A stretch of DNA of 64,000 nt, taken from contig NC_016941.1 of NCBI RefSeq assembly GCF_000236925.1, positions 1,488,001 through 1,552,000 of the forward strand, in the 5' to 3' direction. The DNA is from Staphylococcus argenteus. Lineage in GTDB: Bacteria; Bacillota; Bacilli; Staphylococcales; Staphylococcaceae. Under the pieces are notes generated by a model, which was not told where the DNA came from, ran no database searches, and worked only from the letters and a program-made list of their open reading frames with translations. The translations under genes were made by a program, and so were the position numbers. This document shows, one piece after another, positions 28,548-38,823 of the stretch; positions within the stretch are counted from its first letter, which is position 1; the number at the start of each line of letters is the position of its first letter.

Positions 28548-28627
28548 AATCCATCCGTTATGATCACAAACCTTAAAGTTATCGTATTTAACGCATACTT
28601 ATTTGGCAAATATCATTCGGATGGATT
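28548..28627. terminator. Bidirectional terminator between prli42 and exporter gene
   Basis: Perfect 10-bp arms AATCCATCCG (28548-28557) and CGGATGGATT (28618-28627) between convergent genes; the inner loop is long. Confidence 0.75.
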
Positions 28628-28633
28628 AATTTT

Positions 28634-29614
28634 TTAACTCACTTCACTATGCATTTTTAAAGAGCCAAATTGTGATTTAATTTGAAGATACTCTTCTAAT
28701 TCATTTAATATTTGAATAATGCTAGCTCTTGAATTTAATGCTTTATGTGACGTTGGCAATGGTAGTTCATCTAATTTCAAACGAATTTCGTATAAATTGT
28801 GCAATCGCATCGCTGTATAATCATTGCTGTTTACATTTTGTCCTATTTCTTTTAATAAGCTTGACACATCATTTAAAAGCGGGTCTTTATGACAAATACT
28901 TTCTATGAGTGTTTTCATTCTCATCAATAATTCTACTTGCTCTTCTCGCATATCAAAATAATGATAATATGAATTTTCATTTCTAACAAAATGATTTTTT
29001 ACATCTCGGAATGCAATTGACTTTGCTTTTTTTATATTAAGCAATAATGCTTCAAATTCAATCGCAATAGTATCTTCATATTTTTCACAAATATAACTAT
29101 ACTTATTAAAAATATCTGCAATTTGTTGTTCTATTTTACATTTATATTCATCCAACTGTTTATCTAAACTTGGCATCATTAAATTCATAACAAATGCTAT
29201 ACTTAGACCGATTAAAAGTAATAACGTTTCATTCACAATCAAATGCGCATCAATCGACTTCGCATTAAATATATGCAGTAAAATGACGCAACTAGTAATT
29301 ACACCTTCTTGAACCTTTAAGACGACAGTTAACGGTATAAATAATAATACGATTAAGCCCAACACAATAGGACTTTGACCTAATAAACTAAATATTGCTG
29401 AACCTAAAAACAATACTAAAAAGCATGACACTAATCTAGAAATAATCGCTTGTAGCGAATGTACTTTTGTATGTTTGATACATAAAACGACTAATATGGC
29501 GCTCGAAGCATAATTATCTAAACCAATAAGTTTACTTAAAATTACACCAAGCGTCATACCCACTGCTGTCTTTATTGTTCTAAATCCAATCTTATAAGGA
29601 TTTAACTTTAACAT
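28634..29614 (-). CDS. Aromatic acid exporter family membrane protein (FUSC/DUF939-like)
   Basis: 326 aa. Five to six membrane segments in the first ~150 residues, beginning with KIGFRTIKTAVGMTLGVILSKLIG, followed by a cytosolic helical C-terminal domain, the layout of the ArAE_1 family. Transport function is by family name only. It is 13 nt downstream of the bacilliredoxin gene and probably shares its transcript. Confidence 0.82.
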   Translation of the reverse strand: MLKLNPYKIGFRTIKTAVGMTLGVILSKLIGLDNYASSAILVVLCIKHTKVHSLQAIISRLVSCFLVLFLGSAIFSLLGQSPIVLGLIVLLFIPLTVVLKVQEGVITSCVILLHIFNAKSIDAHLIVNETLLLLIGLSIAFVMNLMMPSLDKQLDEYKCKIEQQIADIFNKYSYICEKYEDTIAIEFEALLLNIKKAKSIAFRDVKNHFVRNENSYYHYFDMREEQVELLMRMKTLIESICHKDPLLNDVSSLLKEIGQNVNSNDYTAMRLHNLYEIRLKLDELPLPTSHKALNSRASIIQILNELEEYLQIKSQFGSLKMHSEVS

Positions 29615-29627
29615 GGGTTAGTGCCTC

Positions 29628-30065
29628 TTATCTTTCTTCACAATATTTATTAAATAATGTTTGTAATTGATTAATTACGTCCATTACATCATGACCTTCA
29701 ATTTGGTGTCTTTCAATCATTTCAGTAATTTTTCCATCTTTTATTAAAGCAAATGATGGACTTGAAGGAGCATACCCTTCAAAATAATCTCTCGCTCTTT
29801 GTGTTGCTTCTTTATCTTGACCAGCAAACACTGTCACTAATCGATCAGGTATTACATCATAATGTAAAGTATGAGAAGCTGCTGGTCTTGCGATGCCACC
29901 TGCACATCCACATACTGAATTGATCATAACTAGTGTTGTACCATCTTGTTTAAGAACTTGATCAACGTCTTCTGCAGTTGTTAATTGTTCATATCCTGCA
30001 GATTCAATCTCATTTCTTGCTTGTTCCACAACACCATTCATATATAAATCGAAATTCATGTCCAT
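29628..30065 (-). CDS. brxB: Bacilliredoxin (BrxA/BrxB family)
   Basis: 145 aa thioredoxin-fold protein with the CGC active site in NSVCGCAGG, which removes bacillithiol from oxidised proteins. Of the two S. aureus paralogues, the genome position fits BrxB; that paralogue choice is from memory. The frame extends to a GTG at 30077, but the ATG at 30063-30065 has AGGTG about 9 nt upstream and gives the family length. Confidence 0.85.
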   Translation of the reverse strand: MDMNFDLYMNGVVEQARNEIESAGYEQLTTAEDVDQVLKQDGTTLVMINSVCGCAGGIARPAASHTLHYDVIPDRLVTVFAGQDKEATQRARDYFEGYAPSSPSFALIKDGKITEMIERHQIEGHDVMDVINQLQTLFNKYCEER

Positions 30066-30269
30066 AAATCCAATCACCTATCCCTTTATATTTAAGCTAT
30101 ACTCATTCTACTAATTAATATCTTATTGTTCAATAAACTAATCTGAATTGCACCTATATTTAGATACAATTTTAACAATCTAACAAACTTTCAGTCATAT
30201 ATGACAATTTTATCCAAGACAATTTCCCTATAACTTTCGAATTTGATTATTAATTTTCTAAAAAATAAA

Positions 30270-30308
30270 ACATCTACCGACAAAATAAATTAATTTGTCA
30301 GTAGATGT
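30270..30308 (-). terminator. Terminator of the bmf/lpdA operon
   Basis: ACATCTAC (30270-30277) pairs with GTAGATGT (30301-30308), with inner GACAAA/TTTGTC pairing. It lies just after the E2 stop on the minus strand. Confidence 0.8.
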
Positions 30309-30321
30309 CTATTTTTTTGTT

Positions 30322-31599
30322 TTAATATATGTTTGTATTTTCTAAAGTGTATTGTTCAATGCGTTGTTTAATATGATTCATAAATTTACCTGTTTGTAAT
30401 CCATCTAAAATTCTATGATCTATTGAAATGCAAAGGTTGACCATACTACGAATTGCAATCATATCATTGATTACAACAGGTTTTTTAACGATTGATTCAA
30501 CTTGTAGTATTGCTGCTTGAGGATGGTTAATGATACCCATTGATGATACAGAGCCAAACGTTCCAGTATTATTTACTGTAAATGTACCGCCCTGCATATC
30601 TTCTGTCGTCAATTTTTTATTACGAGCCTTTGTTGCTAAATCATTAATTTCTCTCGCGATACCTTTAATTGATTTTTCATCTGCATGTTTAATTACCGGA
30701 ACATATAATTTATTTTCATCTGCAACAGCAATAGATATATTAATATCTTTGTGTAAGACGATTTCATTATCTTGCCAACTACTATTTAAAAGTGGATATG
30801 CTTTTAAAGCATCTGCGACAGCTTTGACAAAGAAAGCAAAGAACGTTAAATTATAACCTTCTTTATTTTTAAATCCATTTTTATAGTGGTTTCTCGTATT
30901 TACTAGATTAGTTGCATCAACTTCAATCATCATCCATGCATGTGGTATTTCTGTAACACTATTTACCATGTTTTGTGCAATCGCTTTACGTACTCCATTA
31001 ACAGGTATTTTATTTGTTTCACCATTTCCTTGTGATGATTGGCTAGTTGAATTTGAAGTGTCTAGCTGGCCTAATGACGCTTTATCTTTGTTGTCAGTCT
31101 GAGCTGTCGTGCCACCATTTTCAATAACTGCCATGATATCTTTTTTTGTAACACGACCTTCAAATCCACTTCCGACAACTTGTGATAAATCAATATTGTG
31201 TTCAGATGCTAATTTAAACACAACAGGTGAATAGCGACCATTGTTACGAGGTGCATTTTCTTGTTGTTTTGGCTGTTCTACAGCAGTACTTGCTGTATCA
31301 GCTTCGACTGTTGTATCTTCAATTACTTTTGATGGTTTCTCATTAGATGTTTTACCAGACTTTTCATCAGCCGTTTCAATTTTACAAATTACTGTGTCAA
31401 TAGCAACAGTTTGACCTGCTTCAACAAGAATTTCTGTAATTGTACCAGAGATTGTAGAAGGGACCTCAGCTGTCACTTTGTCAGTTATGACTTCACAAAG
31501 TGGTTCGTATTCATCGATATAATCTCCAACAGAAACTAACCACTGTTCAATTGTACCTTCATGAACACTTTCACCTAATTTAGGCATTGTTATTTCCAT
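30322..31599 (-). CDS. bmfBB: Branched-chain 2-oxoacid dehydrogenase E2 (lipoamide acyltransferase)
   Basis: 425 aa. N-terminal lipoyl domain with the lipoylated Lys in ITDKVTAEVPS, a flexible Ala/Ser/Thr-rich linker, a peripheral-subunit-binding domain (YSPVVFKLASEHNIDLSQVV) and the acyltransferase core ending with DHRILDG. Transfers the branched acyl group to CoA, feeding anteiso/iso fatty acid synthesis. Last gene of lpdA-bmfBAA-bmfBAB-bmfBB. Confidence 0.92.
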   Translation of the reverse strand: MEITMPKLGESVHEGTIEQWLVSVGDYIDEYEPLCEVITDKVTAEVPSTISGTITEILVEAGQTVAIDTVICKIETADEKSGKTSNEKPSKVIEDTTVEADTASTAVEQPKQQENAPRNNGRYSPVVFKLASEHNIDLSQVVGSGFEGRVTKKDIMAVIENGGTTAQTDNKDKASLGQLDTSNSTSQSSQGNGETNKIPVNGVRKAIAQNMVNSVTEIPHAWMMIEVDATNLVNTRNHYKNGFKNKEGYNLTFFAFFVKAVADALKAYPLLNSSWQDNEIVLHKDINISIAVADENKLYVPVIKHADEKSIKGIAREINDLATKARNKKLTTEDMQGGTFTVNNTGTFGSVSSMGIINHPQAAILQVESIVKKPVVINDMIAIRSMVNLCISIDHRILDGLQTGKFMNHIKQRIEQYTLENTNIY

Positions 31600-31610
31600 G
31601 ACTTTCCCTC

Positions 31611-32594
31611 CTAGAACTCTGCTAATTCTCTCATTTTGTTCAATATTTTTTCTGGATTCATCATTATTTCGTTTTCTAATATTGGTGAAAATGGCATAGA
31701 TGGTACGTCTGGCGCTGCCAAACGCATTATTGGTGCATCTAATTCAAACAAACAATGTTCAGCAATAATTGCCGAAACTTCTGACATGATGCTTCCTTCT
31801 AAATTATCTTCTGTAACTAATAAAACTTTACCAGTTTTCTTAGCACGTTCAATAATTGTTTCTTTATCTAAAGGATAAACAGTTCGTAAGTCAATGACTT
31901 CTACATTAATACCATCTGCTGCTAAAATATCAGCGGCTTGTAAACAGTAATTAACCATCAATCCATAGCAAAAGACTGTTAAATCTTCGCCTTCACGTTT
32001 AACATCTGCTTTACCCAAAGGCACAGTATAATAGTCTTCTGGTACTTCTTCTTTTAAGAATCTATATGCTTTTTTATGCTCAAAGTATAAAACTGGATCA
32101 TTTGATTCAATCGATGATAATAAAAGACCTTTGGCATCATAAGGTGTTGATGGAATAACAATCGTTAATCCTGGTGATGAAGCAAATATACTTTCAATAC
32201 TTTGCGAATGGTAAAGACCACCATGAACACCACCACCGAATGGTGCTCGAATTGTTAAAGGACATTGCCAATCATTATTTGAGCGATAGCGCATTTTTGC
32301 TGCTTCACTAATAATTTGATTAGTCGCTGGTAAAATAAAATCAGCAAACTGAATTTCTGCAATTGGTCTTTTTCCTACCATAGAAGCACCAATAGCAGTT
32401 CCTACAATATTTGACTCAGCTAACGGGGTATCAATGACTCTATCCTCACCATATTTTTGTTGTAGTCCCTGAGTTGCACCAAATACGCCACCCTTTTTAC
32501 CTACATCTTCTCCCAGTATAAACACATCTTTATCTTGTTGTAATGCTAAATCTTGTGCTTGGCGAATCGCCTCTAAATAAGATAATTTAGCCAT
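31611..32594 (-). CDS. bmfBAB: Branched-chain 2-oxoacid dehydrogenase E1 beta
   Basis: 327 aa transketolase-like beta subunit. Motifs: VFILGEDVGKKGGVFGAT, DTPLAESNIVGTAIG, EIQFADFILPA and VIDLRTVYPLD. Forms a heterotetramer with E1 alpha. Overlaps bmfBAA by 8 nt. Confidence 0.93.
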   Translation of the reverse strand: MAKLSYLEAIRQAQDLALQQDKDVFILGEDVGKKGGVFGATQGLQQKYGEDRVIDTPLAESNIVGTAIGASMVGKRPIAEIQFADFILPATNQIISEAAKMRYRSNNDWQCPLTIRAPFGGGVHGGLYHSQSIESIFASSPGLTIVIPSTPYDAKGLLLSSIESNDPVLYFEHKKAYRFLKEEVPEDYYTVPLGKADVKREGEDLTVFCYGLMVNYCLQAADILAADGINVEVIDLRTVYPLDKETIIERAKKTGKVLLVTEDNLEGSIMSEVSAIIAEHCLFELDAPIMRLAAPDVPSMPFSPILENEIMMNPEKILNKMRELAEF

Positions 32595-33585
32595 GAGTTA
32601 GACTCCCTTCTTCGTAAACAAATGCATATGCTTCTTCTACACTAGGGTATGGTGCGTCTTCAGCTGCCTTAGTCGCTTTATTTATAATATCTTTATGTTC
32701 CGTTTCAATTTCAGACAACCATGCCTCATCGATAATACCTGCAGTTAATAATTCATTCTTGAACTTTTCATTGCAGTCGTCTTTTTTAAGCGCTTCACGC
32801 TCTTCTTTCGTACGATATTGGTCATCATCATCCGATGAATGTGCTGTCATACGGCTAGTAACTGCCTCAATTAATGTAGAGCCTTTTCCAGAAACGGCTC
32901 TTTCTCTAGCTTCTTTCATCGCTTTATACATTGCCAAAGGATCATTACCATCTACTTGCTCACCATGAATTCCATAACCTTGAGCTCTATCAGACAATTT
33001 TTCTGCAGCGTATTGTAATGAATCTGGCACAGAAATTGCATATTTATTATTAATAATCACACAAACAAAAGGAAGTTTATGTACTCCAGCAAAGTTTAAT
33101 CCTTCATGGAAATCTCCCTGGTTGGAACTACCTTCTCCAACAGTGGCTGTTGCAATTTTTTTCGATCCATCCATTTTTAAAGCTAAAGCAGCTCCGACTG
33201 CATGCGGAATTTGTGTCGCTACTGGAGAGCTTTGAGATAAAATATTTTTTTCTCTACTACTGAAATGTGATGGCATTTGTTTTCCACCCGAATTAACATC
33301 ATCTTTTTTACCAAAAGCAGATAAAAATGTATCATAAGCTGAGATACCCATGTAAGTAACAAAAGCTAAATCTCTATAGTATGGCGCTGTGATATCCCCT
33401 TGCTCTAAAGCATAGGCCATTCCTATTTGAGTTGCTTCTTGTCCTTGACCACTTACAACGAATGGAATTTTACCAGCACGGTTTAATAACCATAACCTTT
33501 CATCTATTTTTCTACCTAAATCCATCCATTTATATATTACTTTTAGGTCTTCTTCGCTAAGGCCTAATGATTTATAATCAATCAT
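32587..33585 (-). CDS. bmfBAA: Branched-chain 2-oxoacid dehydrogenase E1 alpha
   Basis: 332 aa thiamine-diphosphate subunit. The ThDP motif runs from GEGSSNQGDFHEGLNFAG to IINNKYAISVP. The phosphorylation-loop-like region SRMTAHSSDDDDQYR is present. Decarboxylates 2-oxoacids from Leu, Ile and Val. 15 nt after lpdA. Confidence 0.93.
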   Translation of the reverse strand: MIDYKSLGLSEEDLKVIYKWMDLGRKIDERLWLLNRAGKIPFVVSGQGQEATQIGMAYALEQGDITAPYYRDLAFVTYMGISAYDTFLSAFGKKDDVNSGGKQMPSHFSSREKNILSQSSPVATQIPHAVGAALALKMDGSKKIATATVGEGSSNQGDFHEGLNFAGVHKLPFVCVIINNKYAISVPDSLQYAAEKLSDRAQGYGIHGEQVDGNDPLAMYKAMKEARERAVSGKGSTLIEAVTSRMTAHSSDDDDQYRTKEEREALKKDDCNEKFKNELLTAGIIDEAWLSEIETEHKDIINKATKAAEDAPYPSVEEAYAFVYEEGSLTHG

Positions 33586-33600
33586 ATTAAATCCTCCTAT

Positions 33601-35022
33601 TTATACGTGAATAGCTCTATTTTCTGCTTTTAATCCTAATTCCATTAATACTTCTGAAATGGAAGGATGTGCATGTGTTGTTAGTCCCAATTCTAATGCT
33701 GAGCCATTCATGAACTGTAACAGTGATGCTTCATTTATTAATTCTGTTACATGTGGACCAATCATATTAATACCTACAATTTCATCCGTTGACTGATCAA
33801 TAACTATTTCACTATATCCTTCATTTGGACTGTGGTTATCAATTACAGCTTTACCAATTGCTTTAAATGGCACTTTGTAACTTTTAACTTTCATTCCTTC
33901 TGCTTTTGCTTGCTCTATATTTAAACCTATAGAAGCAATTTCAGGTTGTGTATATACGCATTTAGGCATTAAATTATAATCAACTGGTATTGGATTACTT
34001 TCAAACATATGCTCAACTGCCACAACACCTTCTTTTGATCCAACATGAGCTAATTGTAATTTTCCAATACAATCACCCGCCGCATATATGTGTTTATCTT
34101 CAGTTTGTTGATATTCATTTGTTAAAATATGACCTGTTGAAGTCGATTTAATTTTAGTATTATTTAAGCCAATATCTGAAGTATTTGGTTTTCTGCCAAT
34201 CGAAAGTAATACTTTATCTACAGTAATGCTTTGTTCATTAAATTTAAATGTGACATCATCTTCGTTAATATTTATATCATTTTCTGAAAGTTGAACACCT
34301 TCATAAAATTTAACACCTTTCGCTGATAATGACTTTTTAAGCAATTGAGCCGCTTGTTTACTTTCAGTAGGCAATATTCTTTCACCAGCCTCAATAACTG
34401 TTACATCAACGCCTAAATCCGTCATTAACGATGCGAATTCCATTCCAATAACGCCACCACCAATAATACCCAAGCTAGATGGTAACGTTACTAATGATAA
34501 TATGTCATCACTTGATAAAATTTTATCATGATCAAAAGTTAAAAATGGTAACTCAGCTGGTGTCGAACCTGTTGCGATTAATACAAATTGATTTGGCAAT
34601 AATTCTGATTCACCATCTTCATATTCGACAGAAATTGTACCACTTTGCGGTGAAAAAATTGAAGTTCCTAGAATTCGGCCTGTACCATTATAAATATCAA
34701 TATGATTATGTTGCATTAAATGTTTAACACCTTGATACATTTGATTAACTATATCTTCTTTACGTGCCAACATATTTTCAAAATTAACAGTTGCTTCTTG
34801 AACTTCAACACCAAACTTAGATGCTTGCTTTACAGTTTGATACACTTCTGCAGATTTAAGTAGTGACTTAGTTGGAATGCATCCTTTGTGAAGACAAGTG
34901 CCACCTAATAATTGACGTTCTACTATGGCTACTTTTTTGCCTAATTGAGACGCACGTATTGCCGCTACATATCCAGCAGTACCTCCACCGAGAACGACTA
35001 AATCATATTGTTTCTCTGACAT
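33601..35022 (-). CDS. lpdA: Dihydrolipoamide dehydrogenase (E3)
   Basis: 473 aa flavoprotein. FAD motif VVLGGGTAGYVAAIRASQLG, redox disulfide in GGTCLHKGCIPTK (CX4C), NAD motif IGGGVIGMEFASL, second FAD segment YAAGDCIG, and the C-terminal catalytic His-Glu in HAHPSISEVLMEL. Reoxidises lipoamide for the complex and leads the operon. Confidence 0.94.
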   Translation of the reverse strand: MSEKQYDLVVLGGGTAGYVAAIRASQLGKKVAIVERQLLGGTCLHKGCIPTKSLLKSAEVYQTVKQASKFGVEVQEATVNFENMLARKEDIVNQMYQGVKHLMQHNHIDIYNGTGRILGTSIFSPQSGTISVEYEDGESELLPNQFVLIATGSTPAELPFLTFDHDKILSSDDILSLVTLPSSLGIIGGGVIGMEFASLMTDLGVDVTVIEAGERILPTESKQAAQLLKKSLSAKGVKFYEGVQLSENDININEDDVTFKFNEQSITVDKVLLSIGRKPNTSDIGLNNTKIKSTSTGHILTNEYQQTEDKHIYAAGDCIGKLQLAHVGSKEGVVAVEHMFESNPIPVDYNLMPKCVYTQPEIASIGLNIEQAKAEGMKVKSYKVPFKAIGKAVIDNHSPNEGYSEIVIDQSTDEIVGINMIGPHVTELINEASLLQFMNGSALELGLTTHAHPSISEVLMELGLKAENRAIHV

Positions 35023-35177
35023 GCTCTTACTCCTAACTAATGATATACATTTGATTAAAAATGTATTATTACTTATTTGTTAAATTGAATACTTATTAAT
35101 TTTACATCAATGTTTACATAGAATGAATAATTTTAATACATTTTCATAGAATACTCATTCATCAATATATAAATATG

Positions 35178-36854
35178 CTAACGTCTTTGATTATGTTGAA
35201 TCATTTCTCGCGCATTTTCTCTCGTTAAATCCGTTACACTTGCACCGGATATCATTCGTGCAATTTCATCGACTTTATCGTCACCAATTAGTTCTTTAAC
35301 TTGTGTAGTTGTACGGTCATCTTTTGATGTTTTTGTTATCAATAAATGATGATCACTCATAGAAGCAATTTGTGGTAAATGAGAGATGCAGATAACTTGA
35401 ATAAATTCTGCTATATCACGCATTTTTTCAGCCATTTTTTGCGCAGCTTGTCCTGAAACGCCTGAATCAACCTCATCGAATAAGATTGCAGTTTGACCTC
35501 TTGATTTAACAAAAATGCTTTTTAAAGCTAACATAATTCTCGAAAGTTCTCCGCCTGAAGCAATTTTATTCAAGCTTTTTAAAGGTTCTCCTTTATTAGG
35601 ACTGATTAGAAATTCTACAAATTCAATACCATCCTTATTTGGTTCTTCTAATGCTTTGAACGAAATTTCTAAATTTGCATCTTTCATTTGTAAATTCTGT
35701 ATTTCAGATACGATGTGGTCTCTAAGCTCTCTTGCCACAATGCGACGTTGTTTTGACAATGATTGTCCTACAACAATTACTTGTTGATATAACTCTTTTA
35801 TTTCTTGTCTGAGTTGCGAAGTACTTTGCTCATAATTTTCAATCTTATTAATTTCGTTATTAAGCTTTTCCTGATATGCAATCAACTCAGATATATCTTT
35901 ACCATATTTACGTTTTAAATTATTAAGTAAATTCATACGTGATTCATATTCATTTAGCACTTGTTCATCAAATTCTGTATTAGCCATCTCATCATATAAC
36001 TCATGCTTTGCATCTTCTAAAATGTAATAAAATTGATCAATATCTTCTTTTAATTTGTCATATTTGTTTGGCACAATATCATTTATTGTTAACAAGTGGT
36101 TACTTAATTCATACAAACGATCTGTAATCGCATTTTCATCAGTTAACGTTAAATGTGCACTGTTAAGTGCCAAGCTCAGTCTTTCAGAATTTTGGATACG
36201 TTTAATATCTACTTCAAGCTGTTCAATTTCACCATCTTTTAGATGAGCATCAGACAGTTCTTCTAATTGAAACTTCATCAAATCTAAACGCTGAAGCAAG
36301 GCTTGGTCTGCAGATTCCAATTCTTCTAATTCTTGCTTTTTGTCTTTATAATTTTGAAAAGTTTGGTGATATTCGTCTAGCAAATCTTGATAACGAGATT
36401 CTGCATAATTATCTAATAATGTTAAATGATACTTTTGTTTTAACAGAGATTGCGTTTCATGTTGTCCATGAATATCCAATAGTTCTTGCATAACTCTTCG
36501 TAAATCTTGCAATGTTACAGTTTGGTTATTAATTTTACATAAACTTTTACCAGAACTAAAAATTTCTCTTTTCACTAACAAGAAATCTTCGTCTACATCT
36601 ATATCCAAACTTTTCAAAATATGTATTGCATCTTTACTATCATCAATATCAAATATTCCTTCGATAACAGCCTTTTTTTCACCATGTCGAACAAAATCTG
36701 ATGATGCTCTCATACCTATTAATTGACCAATTGCATCGATAATAATTGATTTACCAGATCCTGTTTCACCACTTAAAACAGTTAAACCATCAGAAAATTG
36801 AATTTCTAGCTCTTCAATAATAGCAAATTGCTTGATTGATAAGGTTTGTAACAT
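35178..36854 (-). CDS. recN: DNA repair ATPase RecN
   Basis: 558 aa SMC-like protein for double-strand break repair. Walker A GETGSGKS near residue 36, a long coiled-coil interior, signature LNKIASGGELSRIMLAL and Walker B AILFDEVDSGVSG. GTG at 36860 is possible, but the ATG at 36852-36854 is better placed relative to AGGATG. Follows argR by 15 nt, the usual argR-recN pairing. Confidence 0.94.
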   Translation of the reverse strand: MLQTLSIKQFAIIEELEIQFSDGLTVLSGETGSGKSIIIDAIGQLIGMRASSDFVRHGEKKAVIEGIFDIDDSKDAIHILKSLDIDVDEDFLLVKREIFSSGKSLCKINNQTVTLQDLRRVMQELLDIHGQHETQSLLKQKYHLTLLDNYAESRYQDLLDEYHQTFQNYKDKKQELEELESADQALLQRLDLMKFQLEELSDAHLKDGEIEQLEVDIKRIQNSERLSLALNSAHLTLTDENAITDRLYELSNHLLTINDIVPNKYDKLKEDIDQFYYILEDAKHELYDEMANTEFDEQVLNEYESRMNLLNNLKRKYGKDISELIAYQEKLNNEINKIENYEQSTSQLRQEIKELYQQVIVVGQSLSKQRRIVARELRDHIVSEIQNLQMKDANLEISFKALEEPNKDGIEFVEFLISPNKGEPLKSLNKIASGGELSRIMLALKSIFVKSRGQTAILFDEVDSGVSGQAAQKMAEKMRDIAEFIQVICISHLPQIASMSDHHLLITKTSKDDRTTTQVKELIGDDKVDEIARMISGASVTDLTRENAREMIQHNQRR

Positions 36855-36869
36855 AAACACATCGCATCC

Positions 36870-37322
36870 TTATAACAAATTAAAAATTCTAGACTTAATT
36901 TCATCACTCGCCTCTTTACTACGGCAAATAATTAAACAAGTGTCGTCACCACATATCGTACCTAAAACCTCTTCCCAATTAATTTGGTCTAAGATAGCAC
37001 CAATTGATTGTGCATTACCTGGCAATGTCTTTAATACTAGTAAATTATCAGTACCATCTATATTCACAAATGAATCCATTAAATAACGTCCCAATTTTTC
37101 TAACGGGTGAAATTTTCTATCATTTGGCAAACTATAAACATATTGTCCTGAAGGTATAGGTACTTTAATGAGTTGTAATTCTTTAATATCTCGAGATACA
37201 GTTGCTTGAGTAACATTTAAATCATAATCGTTTAATCGTTTAACTAATTCATCTTGTGTCTCTATCTGTTCATTTGAAATAATTTCTCTAATTTTAATAT
37301 GCCTAACCGATTTTTTGGGCAT
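36870..37322 (-). CDS. argR: Arginine repressor ArgR/AhrC
   Basis: 150 aa. N-terminal winged helix ([26 protein letters not shown]) and C-terminal hexamerisation/arginine-binding domain with [14 protein letters not shown]. The ATG at 37320-37322 has GAGG 8 nt upstream. An ARG-box-like sequence sits within 35 nt upstream, suggesting autoregulation. Confidence 0.92.
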   Translation of the reverse strand: MPKKSVRHIKIREIISNEQIETQDELVKRLNDYDLNVTQATVSRDIKELQLIKVPIPSGQYVYSLPNDRKFHPLEKLGRYLMDSFVNIDGTDNLLVLKTLPGNAQSIGAILDQINWEEVLGTICGDDTCLIICRSKEASDEIKSRIFNLL

Positions 37323-37340
37323 AGTAAACACCTCTGATTA

Positions 37341-37354
37341 CGAATATTTATACA
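37341..37354. promoter_or_regulatory. ARG-box-like operator upstream of argR
   Basis: The minus strand reads TGTATAAATATTCG, matching TGAATWWWWATTCA in 12 of 14 positions, 19 nt from the argR start codon. Confidence 0.5.
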
Positions 37355-37652
37355 TTTATTTTAACACATGCACACCTATACTACTACTAAACACCTTTGC
37401 GTAAAAAGGGTAAATATGGTTTATATTTCGCTTACTTAGTAATGTTCAGTTTTCAAATAACTCATAAATATCGCTCGATATATGTATAAAAATGAATATA
37501 TGTGTAATTTGCTTGCTAATTATTATCTATAATGTCCATAAAGAGAAATATATTTTTTAAGTAAGCGTCATTATTGTGCTTGTCATTGTTAGAATAATAA
37601 ATGACTATAATTATTAATATAAAAATTGCGAAACAATCTTTATTCAAAAAAT

Positions 37653-37721
37653 CGACTAGTAACAATGTTAGTCGTAAATATACGGAACGTCATTTACAAA
37701 TTTAACTATTGTTACTAATCG
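37653..37721 (-). terminator. Terminator of the xseA-xseB-ispA operon
   Basis: 14-bp arms CGACTAGTAACAAT (37653-37666) and ATTGTTACTAATCG (37708-37721) with one G-U, long loop, then ATTTTTT on the minus strand. Confidence 0.65.
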
Positions 37722-37733
37722 ATAACTTTGCTT

Positions 37734-38615
37734 TTAGTGATCTCTATTATAAAATAACTCAACGATATCTAATAATGGCTTGGTATTATATTTATCATCG
37801 ATTTGTTTAAGATTACTAATTGCAGCATCTTTATGATATGACAGTTTATCTTCTGCGCCTTTTTTTCCTAATAAACTTACATATGTACTTTTATTATTTT
37901 CTAGGTCACTTCCAACTTTTTTACCTAATTTTGTTTCGTCACCATAGCAATCAAGTAAATCGTCTTTAATTTGAAACATCAAACCCAAATGTTCACTATA
38001 ACTATTTAAAAGCGTTTTCGTATTTTCATCTACATTGGCAATTTCAGCAGCGCTCATTACTGCAAAGGTTAACAGCGCACCTGTTTTAGTTCTATGAATC
38101 ATTTCTAATGTTTCTAGATTAATTGATTTACCTTCACTTTGCATATCAAGCATTTGGCCACCAACCATACCTAGATGGCCGCTTGCAAAAGAAAGACGTT
38201 GTAATACTTGAATTTTAACTTGGTCAGCTAGCATGTCATCATTAGAAATTAGTTCAAATGCTTTAGTTAGCAATGCATCACCGGCCAAAATTGCTGTCCA
38301 CTCACCATATACTTTATGATTAGTCAACTTACCTCGTCGATAATCATCATTATCCATTGCTGGTAAATCATCATGTATCAATGAATACGTATGAATCATT
38401 TCTAATGCTATTGCACTTTTCATACCTAACTTGTAATTCATACCTAATGAATCAAGAGTTAGCAATAATAGTACTGGACGAATTCGTTTACCCCCAGCAT
38501 TCAATGAATACAACATACTTTCTTCTAATCTAGTATTCATAGTGGAATTATTAATCGCAACAGACAATTCATGATTGACTTGTTTAACTAAATTATTCAT
38601 TGTTTGATTCATCAT
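37734..38615 (-). CDS. ispA: Geranyltranstransferase (farnesyl diphosphate synthase)
   Basis: 293 aa all-helical prenyltransferase. First Asp-rich motif [10 protein letters not shown], second QIKDDLLD, and [11 protein letters not shown] near the N-terminus. Makes FPP for undecaprenol, menaquinone and staphyloxanthin. The chosen ATG at 38613-38615 has GAGG 9 nt upstream inside xseB and gives the family length; other starts at 38600 and 38636 are possible. Overlaps xseB by 23 nt. The sequence differs at many positions from the S. aureus protein I recall. Confidence 0.92.
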   Translation of the reverse strand: MMNQTMNNLVKQVNHELSVAINNSTMNTRLEESMLYSLNAGGKRIRPVLLLLTLDSLGMNYKLGMKSAIALEMIHTYSLIHDDLPAMDNDDYRRGKLTNHKVYGEWTAILAGDALLTKAFELISNDDMLADQVKIQVLQRLSFASGHLGMVGGQMLDMQSEGKSINLETLEMIHRTKTGALLTFAVMSAAEIANVDENTKTLLNSYSEHLGLMFQIKDDLLDCYGDETKLGKKVGSDLENNKSTYVSLLGKKGAEDKLSYHKDAAISNLKQIDDKYNTKPLLDIVELFYNRDH

Positions 38616-38823
38616 CCTGAACATCCTCAGCTTCATCTTTTATTAAATCATTAACCTTTTTTTCGGCATTTTTTAATGTAGTGTCACAAGCTGCTGATAA
38701 TTTCATACCTCGCTGATATAAATCTAATGATTCCTCTAAAGATACTGTTTCATTATCTAATTTTTGAACAATTTGCTCTAATTCATGCATCATTTCTTCA
38801 AAACTTTGCGTTTCTTTAGTCAT
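38593..38823 (-). CDS. xseB: Exodeoxyribonuclease VII small subunit
   Basis: 76 aa. Typical [33 protein letters not shown] pattern of the two-helix small subunit. Overlaps xseA by 8 nt and ispA by 23 nt, so translation of the three is probably coupled. Confidence 0.93.
   Translation of the reverse strand: MTKETQSFEEMMHELEQIVQKLDNETVSLEESLDLYQRGMKLSAACDTTLKNAEKKVNDLIKDEAEDVQDDESNNE

Larger units (their letters stand above)
37332..37733. other. argR-ispA intergenic region (402 nt)
   Basis: No coding frame. It holds the ARG-box-like site (37341-37354) near argR and the ispA terminator hairpin (37653-37721) at the other end. The middle 300 nt are AT-rich with no repeat that I can identify. Confidence 0.6.
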
